Assembly (NCBI RefSeq): GCF_000524195.1
Contig: NW_020170390.1
Location: forward strand, 503,192-567,191
DNA length: 64,000 bases
Source: Echinococcus granulosus
Lineage: Eukaryota > Platyhelminthes > Cestoda > Cyclophyllidea > Taeniidae
Direction: 5' to 3'
A model generated the notes under the pieces. It was not told the origin of the DNA. It worked only from the letters and a program-made list of their open reading frames with translations, and searched no databases. Of this stretch, positions 1 through 11,543 are shown one piece after another. The translations under genes were made by a program, and so were the position numbers. Position 1 is the stretch's first letter; the number at the start of each line of letters is the position of its first letter.

Positions 1-138
1 ACTTTGATCACAAAATATCATAACACCCAGTTAATCACTTCGGAAATAGTCTATTTGTGATGATTTGGTCAATTAATATTGACCACGCAGCATAGATTCA
101 AACGGGCGTCACTACCTTATTTTTGATTGGTTAGTCTG

Positions 139-146
139 TATATAAA
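139..146 (+). promoter_or_regulatory. TATA box of the LDLa/trypsin-like gene
   Basis: A perfect TATATAAA lies 66 bases before the ATG at 213. That spacing would put transcription start near 170 and leave a 5' leader of about 40 bases. The position fits a core promoter; the assignment is inferred from motif and spacing only. Confidence 0.5.
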
Positions 147-212
147 ATATGATAGGTCTCGCTGCGAGGGAATCCGTTTTGCAAGAACGCACGCAAGTCC
201 CAATATTCACTG

Positions 213-3200
213 ATGCATCTTCTCATTTTTACCTTGATTGCTCTCCTTCATACTACAACAGCTGCTCCGGCAGTACTTCCTCGTCACCGTTTGCTGTCTA
301 ATTCGGTCATCGAAAGAATTGAATACAACTCAACTCACGGTGAGGCCGAGTCTGATGGACATAGAAAATGGACATTAAAACCTAACATTGACCGCCCAGT
401 TCTATTCCGAGTTATTTTGCATGAAGTTTTCTTCCCTGGCAATGGTCAAGACTGCTTGAGCGATGCCTATGTCATCCTCACCGACAATAGCAACAATTCT
501 GCCATTTATTGCGGGTCAGTGAAAAATCGGGAGCTAAGAATACTTTCACTTCAATTAAGCATTCAAATTGTGGCTGTATCCAAATTTAAAGGAAGCATAT
601 TCGCAAATATCACCTATGAATTTGTTGATGCATCAGAACAACAGATATTGCCCATTTGCAGCGGTATAACCGAAAATTCCAAAATGTTCTGGTCCTGCAA
701 ACCGCACTTTCATGCACCTAACTTCTCTGAAACGATATGCATCCAGTTAACTGAATTCTGCGATGGTTATAACCAATGTCCAAATGGGGAGGATGAGGAA
801 ACAAGTGTTTGTAATGTGGTAAATATTACAAGTTCACAAGTCTGGTGGTCTAAGCTTGGGACTCGTTTCCCATGCCAAGAAAACGCTTCAATGTGCATCC
901 CTTTAGCAGAGATCCGTGATGGTTTTGCTGACTGTCAGGATGATGATGATGATGAACGTCAGTGTACTGACCCTTCGGAGCGGAATGTTTCGTGCCCGAA
1001 TGAAACACTCTACTGTCGAGAGGATGCCAAGTGCTTGCCCCTGGGTGACGTGTGTAATGGACTTCAAGATTGTATTGGACTTTCAGATGAGTCAATATCT
1101 GCTTGTGAATGGAGGAAAAACCACTCTGACAGTTTTGCTAATTTAACTTTTGTTTGGGGAGGTACTTTTGCTCCCTGTTCCCTCGATTATCCATTTTTTT
1201 GTCCCAGCGACAAAAGGTGTTTGGCTATTGGAGCCATCTGCAATGGATTGACGGACTGCTCTGATGGATTTGATGAAAGTGCAGTTGTTTGTAAAGTAGC
1301 TTCGGATTACGAGAGAGAGTCAATTATTCAGACACCAATGAACCATTCGACGGCACTTATGAAACCTACTAATTTAGACAAAATTACTACAAATCGTACC
1401 CTTGATGTACTGGGGGAAACTGCAGTAAATTCTAACAAAACAGATTTTGGTGGTTTCAGAGAAGTAATAGAAGTCGAAAGAAATAGCACGGAAGAACTTG
1501 GTAAGAGCTCTAGAAATGAGAGAGCAATTGCAGTAGACACTTTCATTAAGGCAGATCATTCGCTTGATAACCATTCTACAACTGTGAAGGATGCAGAGTA
1601 TACTGAAACAATCTCGAATTGCACAGAGAATGAGCCGAAATCTAATCGAGAAAAGCCTGAGGACGATTTTTTTGGCATCGACGTTTTGGAGGCAACAATA
1701 ACTGCTCTTGCAAAGGAAGAAGAAATGACAGATATAAAAGGACGTGCAGATGTCTGGAAAACTACCCGACCATCGGAGGAGACTTTGACTAATGAGGGCT
1801 TTCGTAGTTCTGACTATAACAGTACTGAAGAAGATGAAACTAGTAAGATTAAGGAAAATTCAGATCAAGCAGTCATTGATGCTTCAATGATCGAGGAGTC
1901 CATCGTGAATACAACCGAAGTCCCTATTGATACCGGAAGTAGTCAGCCTATTGCTGGTGATGCAGAACTGGATTTGAATTCACATAGTGTCACAAAAGAG
2001 CAAAGCACTCTTTTAAATGAAGCAATAAATGAAAATTCTACAGAAGAGAAGGAAGAGGTAGCACTGGTGACTTTACTGGAATCTGTCAATGATCTTTTAA
2101 AAATTGAACAAGAAATACACAAGTCGGCAATTGGAGGCAGAGTCGAATTGAGCAACACAGGTAACAGTGATAGTTCGCATACGCTTGAAGAAGACGATTC
2201 AGGAAAAAACTATACTGACGTCTTAACGGAACCTCCAGCCAAACTTCTTGAAGAGCCTGTTAAAATACCTTACACCACCGAATCAAATTTAGCAGAATCT
2301 ACTTCAGTCCCTTGCATTTTGTTGTGTAAAATTAATGGATCGGAAGCAGGGAGTTTAAACAAGTCGGAACTCGGCTTCGCGCTCAGCACCCACAATTCCA
2401 CTGAATCGACCGACGCAGCAGATGGACTTACACTGAAGAAGGCAGACATGCCATCCATAATAGTTCGTAGGCGAGAAGTTGAGGGCGAAATCGCCTTCCC
2501 TCCGCTGTGGATAGCCCGCGTTTCTAGCGGTTCTTTCTTCCTCTGCTACGGCATCCTTTTGGCAGACGATAGCCCCTTGCGCTGGGTACTCATCCCCGCC
2601 TCCTGTGGCCGCTACCTTCAGTTCTCCACCATGCTAGTCCACTTTGGAGCCGGTATCGACAACTACGAGTAAGCTCTCTGAACTTATAGCAAATCGTGTC
2701 ATTCTAAAATCCTTTGAGTCCCGTCCTATAGCGGAGTTCGAGTGTTTAGTAACTTTATCAAAGGGTGGATTTATTTCAGACAAATGCATTATTGGAACTA
2801 CTTCTATTTGACTGTTGAGCAAACTCTGATTGTTTAGTGCCCGGTCAAGTAAAAAATCAAATTGCTATACATTTAGTAGTATAAAATGAAATACGAGGCT
2901 TAGGTTTTACAATGTGCTAAATTTCTAAATGTGAGGAATGATAGCAGAATGAATGAGATACTGAAAATTGCTTTAAACAACTTTTTATCAAGCTTTTAAA
3001 TGATTCAAACATTTTTCTTACTTCATGTAGAAGTTTGCGCTTTTAAAAATTCTGTTCTGTAAATTCCCCTTTTATCTACGAAACCAAGTTATTACCATAT
3101 ATGCACTAAAGCATATGACTGGAACTCAGTTTTTAGAGAACTGACGTCTATTTTTAAATTCAGAAGTTACGTAGATGACAGTTTTAAGGTGCAACGTTTT

Positions 3201-4815
3201 TCCGTTAGGTAAATAGGTGGATTAGAGAGTTAGCACACTAATAACACGGGCTTCCGCACACCGCCAATATATCACCAAAAGGTAAACCGGATGTTCGCTC
3301 GTTAAAGATATTTTATTCATTCTGTGTGGTTAAATATAAAACAATGTTTGGTGATTTGGAATTTCATGACCTATTACATGCAATAAATTTAAAATTTGCT
3401 TACAATACGTTACTGATTTGTAGTCAAAAATAGCAACTTAGGATTCTTGATTAGTTTCTTAGGGAGCAGCACTTTTTAAACAAGGCAACAAATTGTCAAA
3501 TTTTGGAAATCGCCTCTAAGAATCACAGATTTCTTCTTTTCTGCAATCCTGGATATACATTGAGTTCCACTGAGTCAGGCTCAAAAATTATTCTTAATTA
3601 ATTCAATTGCTGACTGTTAGGAAAGAAATACTTGTTCAATTTTTCTATTTTGTGTGTGTGGAAACACTCACCATGATTTGCAATGTCATTAAGAAAACTT
3701 ACTGCATATTTGTCTTTAAACCACACTAATTGTTTGATATACTCCAAAAAGAACTGAAGTAAGTTTGGGCTACTCTTCCTTCCAGAATTGTCGCCCGGGT
3801 AGATCAAGGAGAATTTGGTCAAGATGTCAGGAATAGATTCAGTTTACTCCAGCTTAATTCATCAGAAAACATCAAACACTTTATACCTCAGGGTATTGCC
3901 TTAACAAGTCCAAATAACGATACAAAGACAACCTGTAAACTTCTGGCTCCACGGCACGGATACATCTACTCATTTCAACTTCAGAATGCTGCTACAGAAG
4001 ATCCCACCGTATGCTCCCATAAATACGGCATCGATATTACCCAACACACGATGTGCTTTTCACAAAACCTTTGTCTTCGAAGCGGTCTTGGGGGTATACT
4101 CACGTGCACAAACTCAACGCTGGGATTCTATATTGAAGGCGCTGACTGTTATCAGGGTCAAATCGGCTGGCCTGTACTCGTCTCCATGGTGACCAATGAT
4201 GTACTCAAGTGGATATGGATCACAACAAGCAAGCTGAGCGGTGTTTGTGGCTTCGCCAGAAACAATGGGAAGTCTTTTCCTTGGTTTACCTACTTCAACC
4301 TGACCAAGCAGCATGGTGGGCTTTGTTTGGGTGCCTACACGCAAAACGACACTTTCCCCCTCATCACCTCAGTACGGTGTCTGCGGCAATGCCTCCAGGC
4401 CATGAACTCAATGGGAGAAGGGTGTGTGCTGGAAAGTGTGTGGAGCGACAACAGCTGGGGTGAACTCTGCGCAGCGAAGAACATCGTCCAACGTGCCCTG
4501 GCTGCAGTGTTGCCGTGGCGGCAGTGCTTGGTAGCCCACCTCGTCTCACCGAACAAGAAGGGAGTGCGATTTGAGCGCGTGCGAGTGTCCACCTTCAATG
4601 ATTGTGCTGGAGAACGTTTTTACAGTCCTTTCATGGTTGAACAGGGCCTCTGCATCAGCGCTATGGGAGCCGAGTTGAACTGCTCAACGTGGGGAGAGGC
4701 AGGGCTGGTGCAGTGTCAACGCGCCACTGATGGTCTGTGGGAGTTTGTGGGTGTCACGCAGGCCTGTTTTCGCACACCTTTACGGCGGTGGTTCATGCGA
4801 GCAATGGAGCTCTGA
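213..4815 (+). CDS. Secreted CUB-like/LDLa/trypsin-like mosaic protein (pseudoprotease)
   Basis: Two exons, 213-2668 and 3786-4815, join in phase (donor gtaagc, acceptor ttccttccag, intron 1117 nt) and encode about 1161 residues. Residues 1-18 look like a signal peptide. Residues about 50-140 resemble a CUB domain (Cys81, Cys100, hydrophobic strands). Four LDL-receptor class A repeats follow (about 149-200, 218-251, 260-298, 321-360) with the Cys/Asp-Glu pattern of calcium-binding LDLa modules. Residues about 365-740 form a Glu/Ser/Thr-rich linker full of NxS/T sites. The C-terminal part is trypsin-like: PLWIARVSSG, a WVLIPASCG segment at the His loop, NYEIVARV before the intron, GIAL at the Asp loop, and a WEFVGVTQAC ending. 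All three catalytic positions appear replaced (His to Ser, Asp to Gly, Ser to Glu), so I infer a non-catalytic extracellular binding protein. The domain mix recalls corin- or masquerade-type proteins, but the ligand is unknown. Confidence 0.8.
2669..3785 (+). other. Intron of the LDLa/trypsin-like gene
   Basis: This 1117-nt intron runs from gtaagc to a pyrimidine-rich ttccttccag. The split codon GA|A restores the frame across the junction and gives the trypsin-like run NYEIVARV. I see no gene inside it. Confidence 0.75.
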
Positions 4816-7800
4816 TCAATTCCGACCACAGCTGCCGTTGGGTATCCTGTCAACTATAAGATGTTTGATTTTTCCATTTACATCCTGTGTTGTGAAAACG
4901 AATACACTTATGCGAAAAATACAGACACCTACATAATATACCAGCCGATTCATCAGTATTGTGGGCTATTTCATTTCGTCTTAAAGCAGAAGGCTAAGAA
5001 AAAAGGAAATCTAATAAAGTAACGGTGGTCACCGACGTTGAACACCAACAGATGTGAGCTGGGTTTATCGCAAAACATATGAAGGTATAGCACCACCCGA
5101 AAATGCCTTTTCAGAAATTTAATTTCATTTCAATTAAGTACCTTCATGGATGAGCAATTGCTAGGATACGACCTAAGCATTGTGGTATCTCTAGGTGCTA
5201 TACGGCTACAATACTCTTGGTAAGTCTTAAGTGAATGTTGTTTTGACAATTTCAAAAAACTAGTCGACTTAAATCTACCTAGCAATTAGAATGCAGGAAT
5301 TCTTTGGCAGAACAGTTAATTTAACTCCTCAAAACAAAATCTGAAGAAAATTTCCCAAAAAAAAACTAAATTTCAATTAGACAGCTGCGCTACTTTAAGC
5401 ATTTAGTAACTCAGTATTTTTCCCAAGTTTTAATATCTCAAAACGTCGTTTTAGACTAAACATTTCAAAGAATAAAAATAGGGGATCCCATAAACAATTA
5501 ATTAGACACCACTTGGTTAATGATTTCATTTTGTCATAAATCAATGGCACTCTCTGTAGGTCAGTCAGCAAAATCCGTTGTGCCCATCTTAACAGTAAAC
5601 ATTAAGACATACTATTGCATCAGCGAAAAAATTCATCCAAAATTCACTAAGACAGATTAAAAAAGTGTCACTTGTAGATTACCGAGAGAGACGAAAAAAA
5701 TTGGAGTCAACTGTTTTGACTCAGAAGAAATCGGTCGCAATGGTAGCTCAATCTAAAGGTAAAAACTCTGTACCTAGTATTTTAACGGAATCTTCTTCCT
5801 TGGAATGAGGGTGTTGATCCACTCGAATAAACGCCAATCAACTGTTAGAAGCATTTTAAAGGCGCCATTTTATCGCCTAACCACATCATGCCGTATCAAT
5901 ATACATTTCGTCAAAATTTTGATGCTTATTCTAGTTAAATATATAAAGAAACAACAGTTCATTGTTGTCTATGTTTATTTGGTTTGACAATTTTTCTTAG
6001 GAATTTCTGCTTGGGATTTTATAATTTACTTAACACCATATCAAAATATAACGACAGGGATCTGATCACTTTGAGTTGCGCGTAAAAATGTATCTTATTG
6101 TGTAACAGCATCACCTTAAAGGCATCATCCACACAACAGCATTTTTAGTTGGGATTAATGTCTTGAAATAACTACAAGAAACTTAAAAGACCTCAAGTGA
6201 TGATACCAAGTATTCTGCAACAACAAGGCGAGTCGAAACCTCTAAAGGCTTTAAAGCTTACTAGCTTAGAAAACAAGTCATGATGGGGAGTAGTAGGCAC
6301 GATAAAATAAATTCAAAACCCTAAAATTAGTTAATGGTTAATTTGTAGAATATGCTAGATACCACTGAAATAAGCACGTCTCTCAAGGTGGAGATCAATC
6401 CTAAACTTCCAGATGTATTTTAAATTCTACAAATATTCTGTTAAGTTATTCAACTCCAAAAAGATTCTTATAAGATTGCACCATCAAAAACTGCAGCCAA
6501 GAGATTAAATTTCCATGAAGTCGATCAGCATAATCGGTCGTTGATTTCACGTGGTATCCAGGTTATGGTAGGCTCATCAAAGGTCACCTCTTTCTTTATT
6601 ATTTCAGATTCTATGCATCAAATAACATCATTAATTGTAAATACTTTAAGTACGCTAATTTAGTGAGACAATCAGTTTGTTCATATTTGTCCCTGACTGA
6701 CGAAAGTGCGATTTATCATTTCATTTTGAGCTCCGATTGGTAAAATCAGCGCATCTGATTATTTTAAAATGATAAAGCGGGAACTATTTCCCACGATCAA
6801 GGCGTAAGTCATTAATGCTAAATTCAGTGCTTATTTTGTCGCTCATTTAGACATAACTACTCTGGCACCCCTTAAGTCAGGATTGATAAAAACAGTAGAC
6901 CCTCAGAAATTATGTTACTTTCATGAATCTACTTTGGTGGAGTGTTTGCTTCTAAACGTCAACAGGTACAACTGCAACCATTGTGTGCAGAGGAGTGTGC
7001 AACAAGCGGCAACGAAAGAGAATCAGTTTGAGACATCAGGGCAATCGAGACTTGCCGAATTATCATTGGAATGGATCATACTGGTTCTTTATTGTAATAG
7101 AAATAACTGCTTCATATTATTAAACTTTTCTGAAAGTAAATGTACTTTATGCAAATAACGAGTAACTATTTTTGTTCCCATTTTTGATGTTCTTGTTTCT
7201 GGCAATTTTGCTCGATCCTTATTTCTGAGTTCCGAATAAAGTGCACTAAGCCAACTGTCGGAAATCATATTCGATGTCTTCCCATCATCAATGCCATTAA
7301 TATGTGAATTCGAGAAGATTAGCACACGCGTGTTTGCAAACCTAAAAATGCCTTAAGCCTAAATGAGTTAAGATTCCATCGGAATAATTAATGACTGGAG
7401 AAGGGAAATCTTTAAAATAATAATTTGGGAGTGATTTCAAATTTAAATCTTATATTAAAATACTCTTGACCCCGACGAACATTTCTGGAATGATGGAGTA
7501 AATGGGCATGAGTACGCTTATGTTGATTAGCGAAAATAGCACCACTAAACGTGCACCTTAGAAATCGGAAAGTGTAAATACAGAAGATGAAAGGAAATGC
7601 GGCGCAACTGATTTAACCAAATGGCATAAAATTTGCATAAATAAAGGCGGCTCTACGGTAGATAGCCATTCAGTTCTGAGTAAAACAACTACTAAAGTCA
7701 AAACATGAATAAAACCTATTTTAGATTGCCAAAGTGGGTACCTATTAAGTTGTACTATTGGAAAATCTATTGTGCATTACACTATTTAGAAATTTTAGAG

Positions 7801-8013
7801 TTTGCAGAGTTCTGAGGGAGGAGAATCAGTATCTCTCTATTGTTGAGTTGTGAAGCCACAAGATAAATTTCACTTCAGCAAAGAATAAAAAACTGATTAA
7901 AGTGAATTCCGCTTGCGCAAAAACCATTACGGAACCTCGAAGACTCATTCCTTCAAGCAAGTAACTTATGCATCGATGAAAAATCGGTTCACACGTTTTA
8001 AGAAATACATTAC
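4816..8013. other. Intergenic region, LDLa gene to LC8 gene
   Basis: AT-rich sequence with many stops in all frames. Apart from the polyadenylation signal at 5013 I see no gene, RNA or ordered repeat. Confidence 0.5.
5013..5018 (+). terminator. AATAAA polyadenylation signal
   Basis: A canonical AATAAA lies about 200 bases after the stop codon of the LDLa/trypsin-like gene, on the same strand. It is the first AATAAA after the stop that I noticed. Confidence 0.4.
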
Positions 8014-8175
8014 GTGAAACAACGCAGACGTGAGCACAGACTTGCACTCTTCAATGTGCTAGGTGACAGAGAGGCACGCGCAACCAATGGAGTGGAGAGG
8101 CGTAGTGGCGAGGCTAGTGTGAGAGACGGTGCACCACCGCTATCGGATATCATTTTGCCACACGCCGGCATACTA

Positions 8176-10192
8176 ATGATAGGCACCGAGTTCAAAGCTG
8201 TCATCTCACAGACGGCGATGTCTGATAGTATGCAGCAAATGGCCGCTGAGGTGTCCGCCGACGCATCCATTCGATACAACACTCTTGTGGGGATAAGCAA
8301 ATTCATTAAAGAGGCATTTGAGAAGCAATACGGCAACATATGGCAATGTGTAGTCGGAAAAGAATTCGCAAGGTGAGCCGAGTATTGCATAAAAGTAGTA
8401 TTTTATAGTTTCTTATTTGAAGTGGTCATTTAAGGAGCATATTAAGTCGCTTCTTTTGAATCTTCTTGATAATGTACGCGAATATGAGAAACATTTTTGC
8501 CCTATACTCACGAGATGGGAGATACTCAAGAAAAAAGCATAGGTCTATTAACTGATAATCTATTTTACCGTCAATCCACGCGAAACTGTGCCTTCGAGGT
8601 ATATGCAGATAAATCTAAAGCTAGTGCAAATGCAATAATACACAAATTTAAGTACAAATTAGTTAATGCTAGTTTCTTCAATTTAACAATTAGTGGCAAT
8701 TATGCCTGGAAGTCGTAAGCATTGAAAGACTGAGAGACTTAAACATTCTCGTCTAATTATTTATGTTGAGTACAATCCTTTTTTGGCGAAAAAATACTCA
8801 ATCAAACTTTCTAAATAGAAATGTGGCAAATCTTGTGCAAATATATGCACACTGTCCAATTTGGACTTTCAGTGTTCGCTTTAACAGAAAATAAAAAACC
8901 AGGGTTTGTTGCTTGCAATGATAGCTTAAAAAGCCATAGCCCTTTAATGGATTTTTTTGACAAAATTTCATTCCCAATTAAAGAGGACGAGAAACCTTCA
9001 TTTGGTAAGAGAGGACCTTAATTATTCCTTTAAAACAGCGACTTGAGTAATAGTAAGGACCATAATATCTCGGCTGAGCGAACTACCACGGTGAATATGC
9101 ACTCACCATACGAACCGGAAGGAGTAGGTCAGCCTCGAAATTTGCGACCATACTTAAGGAGTATCGAACAGTCAAGTTTAGCGGAACCGTCATGATTTTG
9201 AAATATGAGGCTATTTCATTATACCTAGAATTACAAATGCCAAGATTATTCCAAATTCAGGTTTCCTTTGCCATGTACAATAATTACTGTAGTTTCAGGT
9301 TTTTTGGGACTAAAATGTCAATTTGATGTTGAAAATTTGCCATTCAGAAGTGATCTGAATAGAGCCTCTACCGCTAACATTATGCAAGATGTACTAATCG
9401 AGGAGCTGAGCATTACCAATAGTCAAAGTTTAGGTATTCCATACTAGAGGCGGCGACACCGTCGGGCTTTCTGTTCTTTGACGTTGTCCAAATGCAAATG
9501 CGATAGTGCAATGCCGGTGGCCAAGCCGCGATTTAATAATGCGAGCGCATGCTTGAATCCCACTCCGAGAAATTTAGCATATTTAATTACGTTTCGGAGT
9601 AAATGTAATGCTTAGAGTGAGATTTTCTATTCATGGCAGTTTAGTACTGCTTTAACCTAAAGCAATAGTTAACATAGCTCTAGTAAAGTTAGTGAATATA
9701 GCCTGATCAGAAGGCCAAAAATAAAAACAAGCCTTTACCACTCACGAGCACTTTTTGCTAAGCAAGAATGAACTACTCTTGCCTTTATACTTGGAAATTA
9801 TGGATTTGCATGCAGTTATTCCTCAGGAATACGTTAACCATTATTTAGAGATAAAAATTCTACCTCATTTCATCCCGAAATGGTTACATACGCATTACTT
9901 TAACAACCCAAATTAACATCATTAATGGAAAGTTAAACAGTAGCAGGTAAATATTAACAGTCAACAACGACAGTAATAACTTGATTAGACTAATAATGCA
10001 AAATTTGTTTTACGGAATTCCTGGTTATGAAGAATTGGTTGAATTACCAGTCACATTAGAGTATCAGCTAGTCTCAAGCAGTATATTAAAATCCTAGTAT
10101 TCTATAATTTTAGTTTCATTTCCTACAATGACAATGACTTCATACTATTCCGTCTTGGAGATATCTCAGTTCTTCTTTTCCGATGCAGCTAG
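8176..10192 (+). CDS. Divergent dynein light chain, LC8/DYNLL type
   Basis: Two exons, 8176-8372 and 10114-10192, give a 91-residue protein, the usual LC8 length. Exon 1 carries the LC8 N-terminal half: FKAVISQTAMSDSMQQ, then a helix ending in IWQCVVGKEFA. It stops in phase 2 at AG|gtgagc. Exon 2 starts after ttttag, completes a Ser codon and encodes the C-terminal strands FILFRLGDISVLLFRCS before TAG. I chose the ATG at 8176 because it gives a normal-length LC8; the frame stays open upstream to about 8014 but that part does not look like the family. LC8 proteins are homodimeric hub light chains of dynein that bind short linear motifs. Here the usual Thr-His of the binding groove reads Ser-Tyr, so cargo preference may differ. 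Related copies in flatworms are often tegumental; that location is inferred from family knowledge. Confidence 0.85.
9447..9570 (+). repeat. Possible tRNA-derived SINE-like fragment
   Basis: Inside the LC8 intron there is a GC-richer patch. TGGCCAAGCCG at 9518-9528 resembles a tRNA A box. TGCTTGAATCC at 9550-9560 resembles a B box (8 of 11 matches to the consensus) and is followed by a CACTCC that recalls Leu/Ser tRNA 3' ends. I cannot fold it into an intact tRNA, so a tRNA-derived repeat fragment is the likelier reading. Confidence 0.25.
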
Positions 10193-11543
10193 AATTGCTA
10201 CCTTCAATTTATTCTACTTAGAACCTGCAATACTTCGCATTCACTACCAAACCAAGTTTTACTTGTTGATTTTGAAAAATCAGTTTAAAATATATTCTTC
10301 AAACAAAAGCTTTATTTTTGAAATCAATTAGTGCTGGGCTACGATTAACAATTGTTTGCAAGGCCTTGTACTTTAAGGCATTCATATTTAGGAGTGATTT
10401 TAAATCCCCCTCTTCATGCAAAAACGTCTTCCGAAGGAACTCCAGAATTTCCCCATAAAAACGGTCCAGATTAACAGTGGAAAGATAGCCCTTGAAGCAT
10501 GAAATCTAGCCATTAACTGAGTCTTGAGCACCCGTTGGTGTCGTTCGCGTTGCAGAACTGGTCTTAGGTGCCCATATGTATGGGCTGAAAGTGTTGGCTA
10601 CGAAAATTCGGACTCATAATTAGCTGTGAATGTACTTCAGACCACCGACGCGAAAGTCATTCTCCGGTAATACCGATCAAACTGATTGTTGTTGGGAAAT
10701 CTTTTGTGCACATTCAAAAAGCTCCCAAAATTCCATTCTACTCATTCACCTTAAAACTTAAAAGTCAAAACTGAATAAAATCAACCTGCATAAAAACCTG
10801 ACAGTGCCGTACCTGAATAAAAAAACTCACTTCATGTATACAGCATCAATGAAAGTCCCGAACCCTCATTAAATCGTCCTCACAGATAAGACCACAAGAC
10901 ATTTATTTGAATCTGACTTCCTTAAAGCGCCTAAGGTGCCCAGACTCAAAACCTAAAAAGCAACTTTTCATTTTCTTACGCCGACCAAATCCACATTAAG
11001 CGCATTTTGGTGTATTAATGCGCTTGCCCAACATTCTAAACCAAAGGTCCTCGGCACTCAAAAAAGAGGTTCACCATTAACCAAAAGAGGCACCAGACAA
11101 AGCTTAAAGCAAAAGAGGATTTCAGGAATGGTTTTTACAAAAACGCCATTAAAAATATTTGCAAAGCGACTTTCCTTATATGCACTAATAATTAAATAAG
11201 TGAATATACCGGTTTAGATCCATATACGATAAAAAAATGTTCATACGGCAAAGTAGTTTAGGTGGGACACACAAGTTGTAATCTTTAATGGTTGGTCATA
11301 TCACTGATTCAGTACCTTAACCAATAGCAACTTGTTTATGTCAGGTAATTTCTAGGCTATATGTATATGTCAGCATGTTTGCAGTCCGTGGAAAATAATA
11401 CAGATATGCTATCTGTTATATTTGTTATAATAGCTTGAAACAAATCTCCTTATTACATAGCCTCAATAAATACATCGATTCGCAGGATTTTGCCGTCAAA
11501 AGATTTGTTATGCGCAACAGGATGTGTTTCCTTTATGCAATGG
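10193..11543. other. Convergent intergenic region between LC8 and DRC3
   Basis: The two genes point toward each other here. AATAAA at 10774-10779 and another near 10823 could serve the LC8 transcript on the plus strand. No gene is visible. Confidence 0.4.

Noticed and set aside
8014..8175. 54-codon N-terminal extension of the divergent LC8
   Set aside because: It would start at GTG and has no family resemblance; the ATG at 8176 gives a normal LC8 length.
8010..8390. 126-codon minus-strand ORF opposite the first LC8 exon
   Set aside because: Antisense shadow; the plus strand has an unmistakable two-exon LC8 with matching splice phase.
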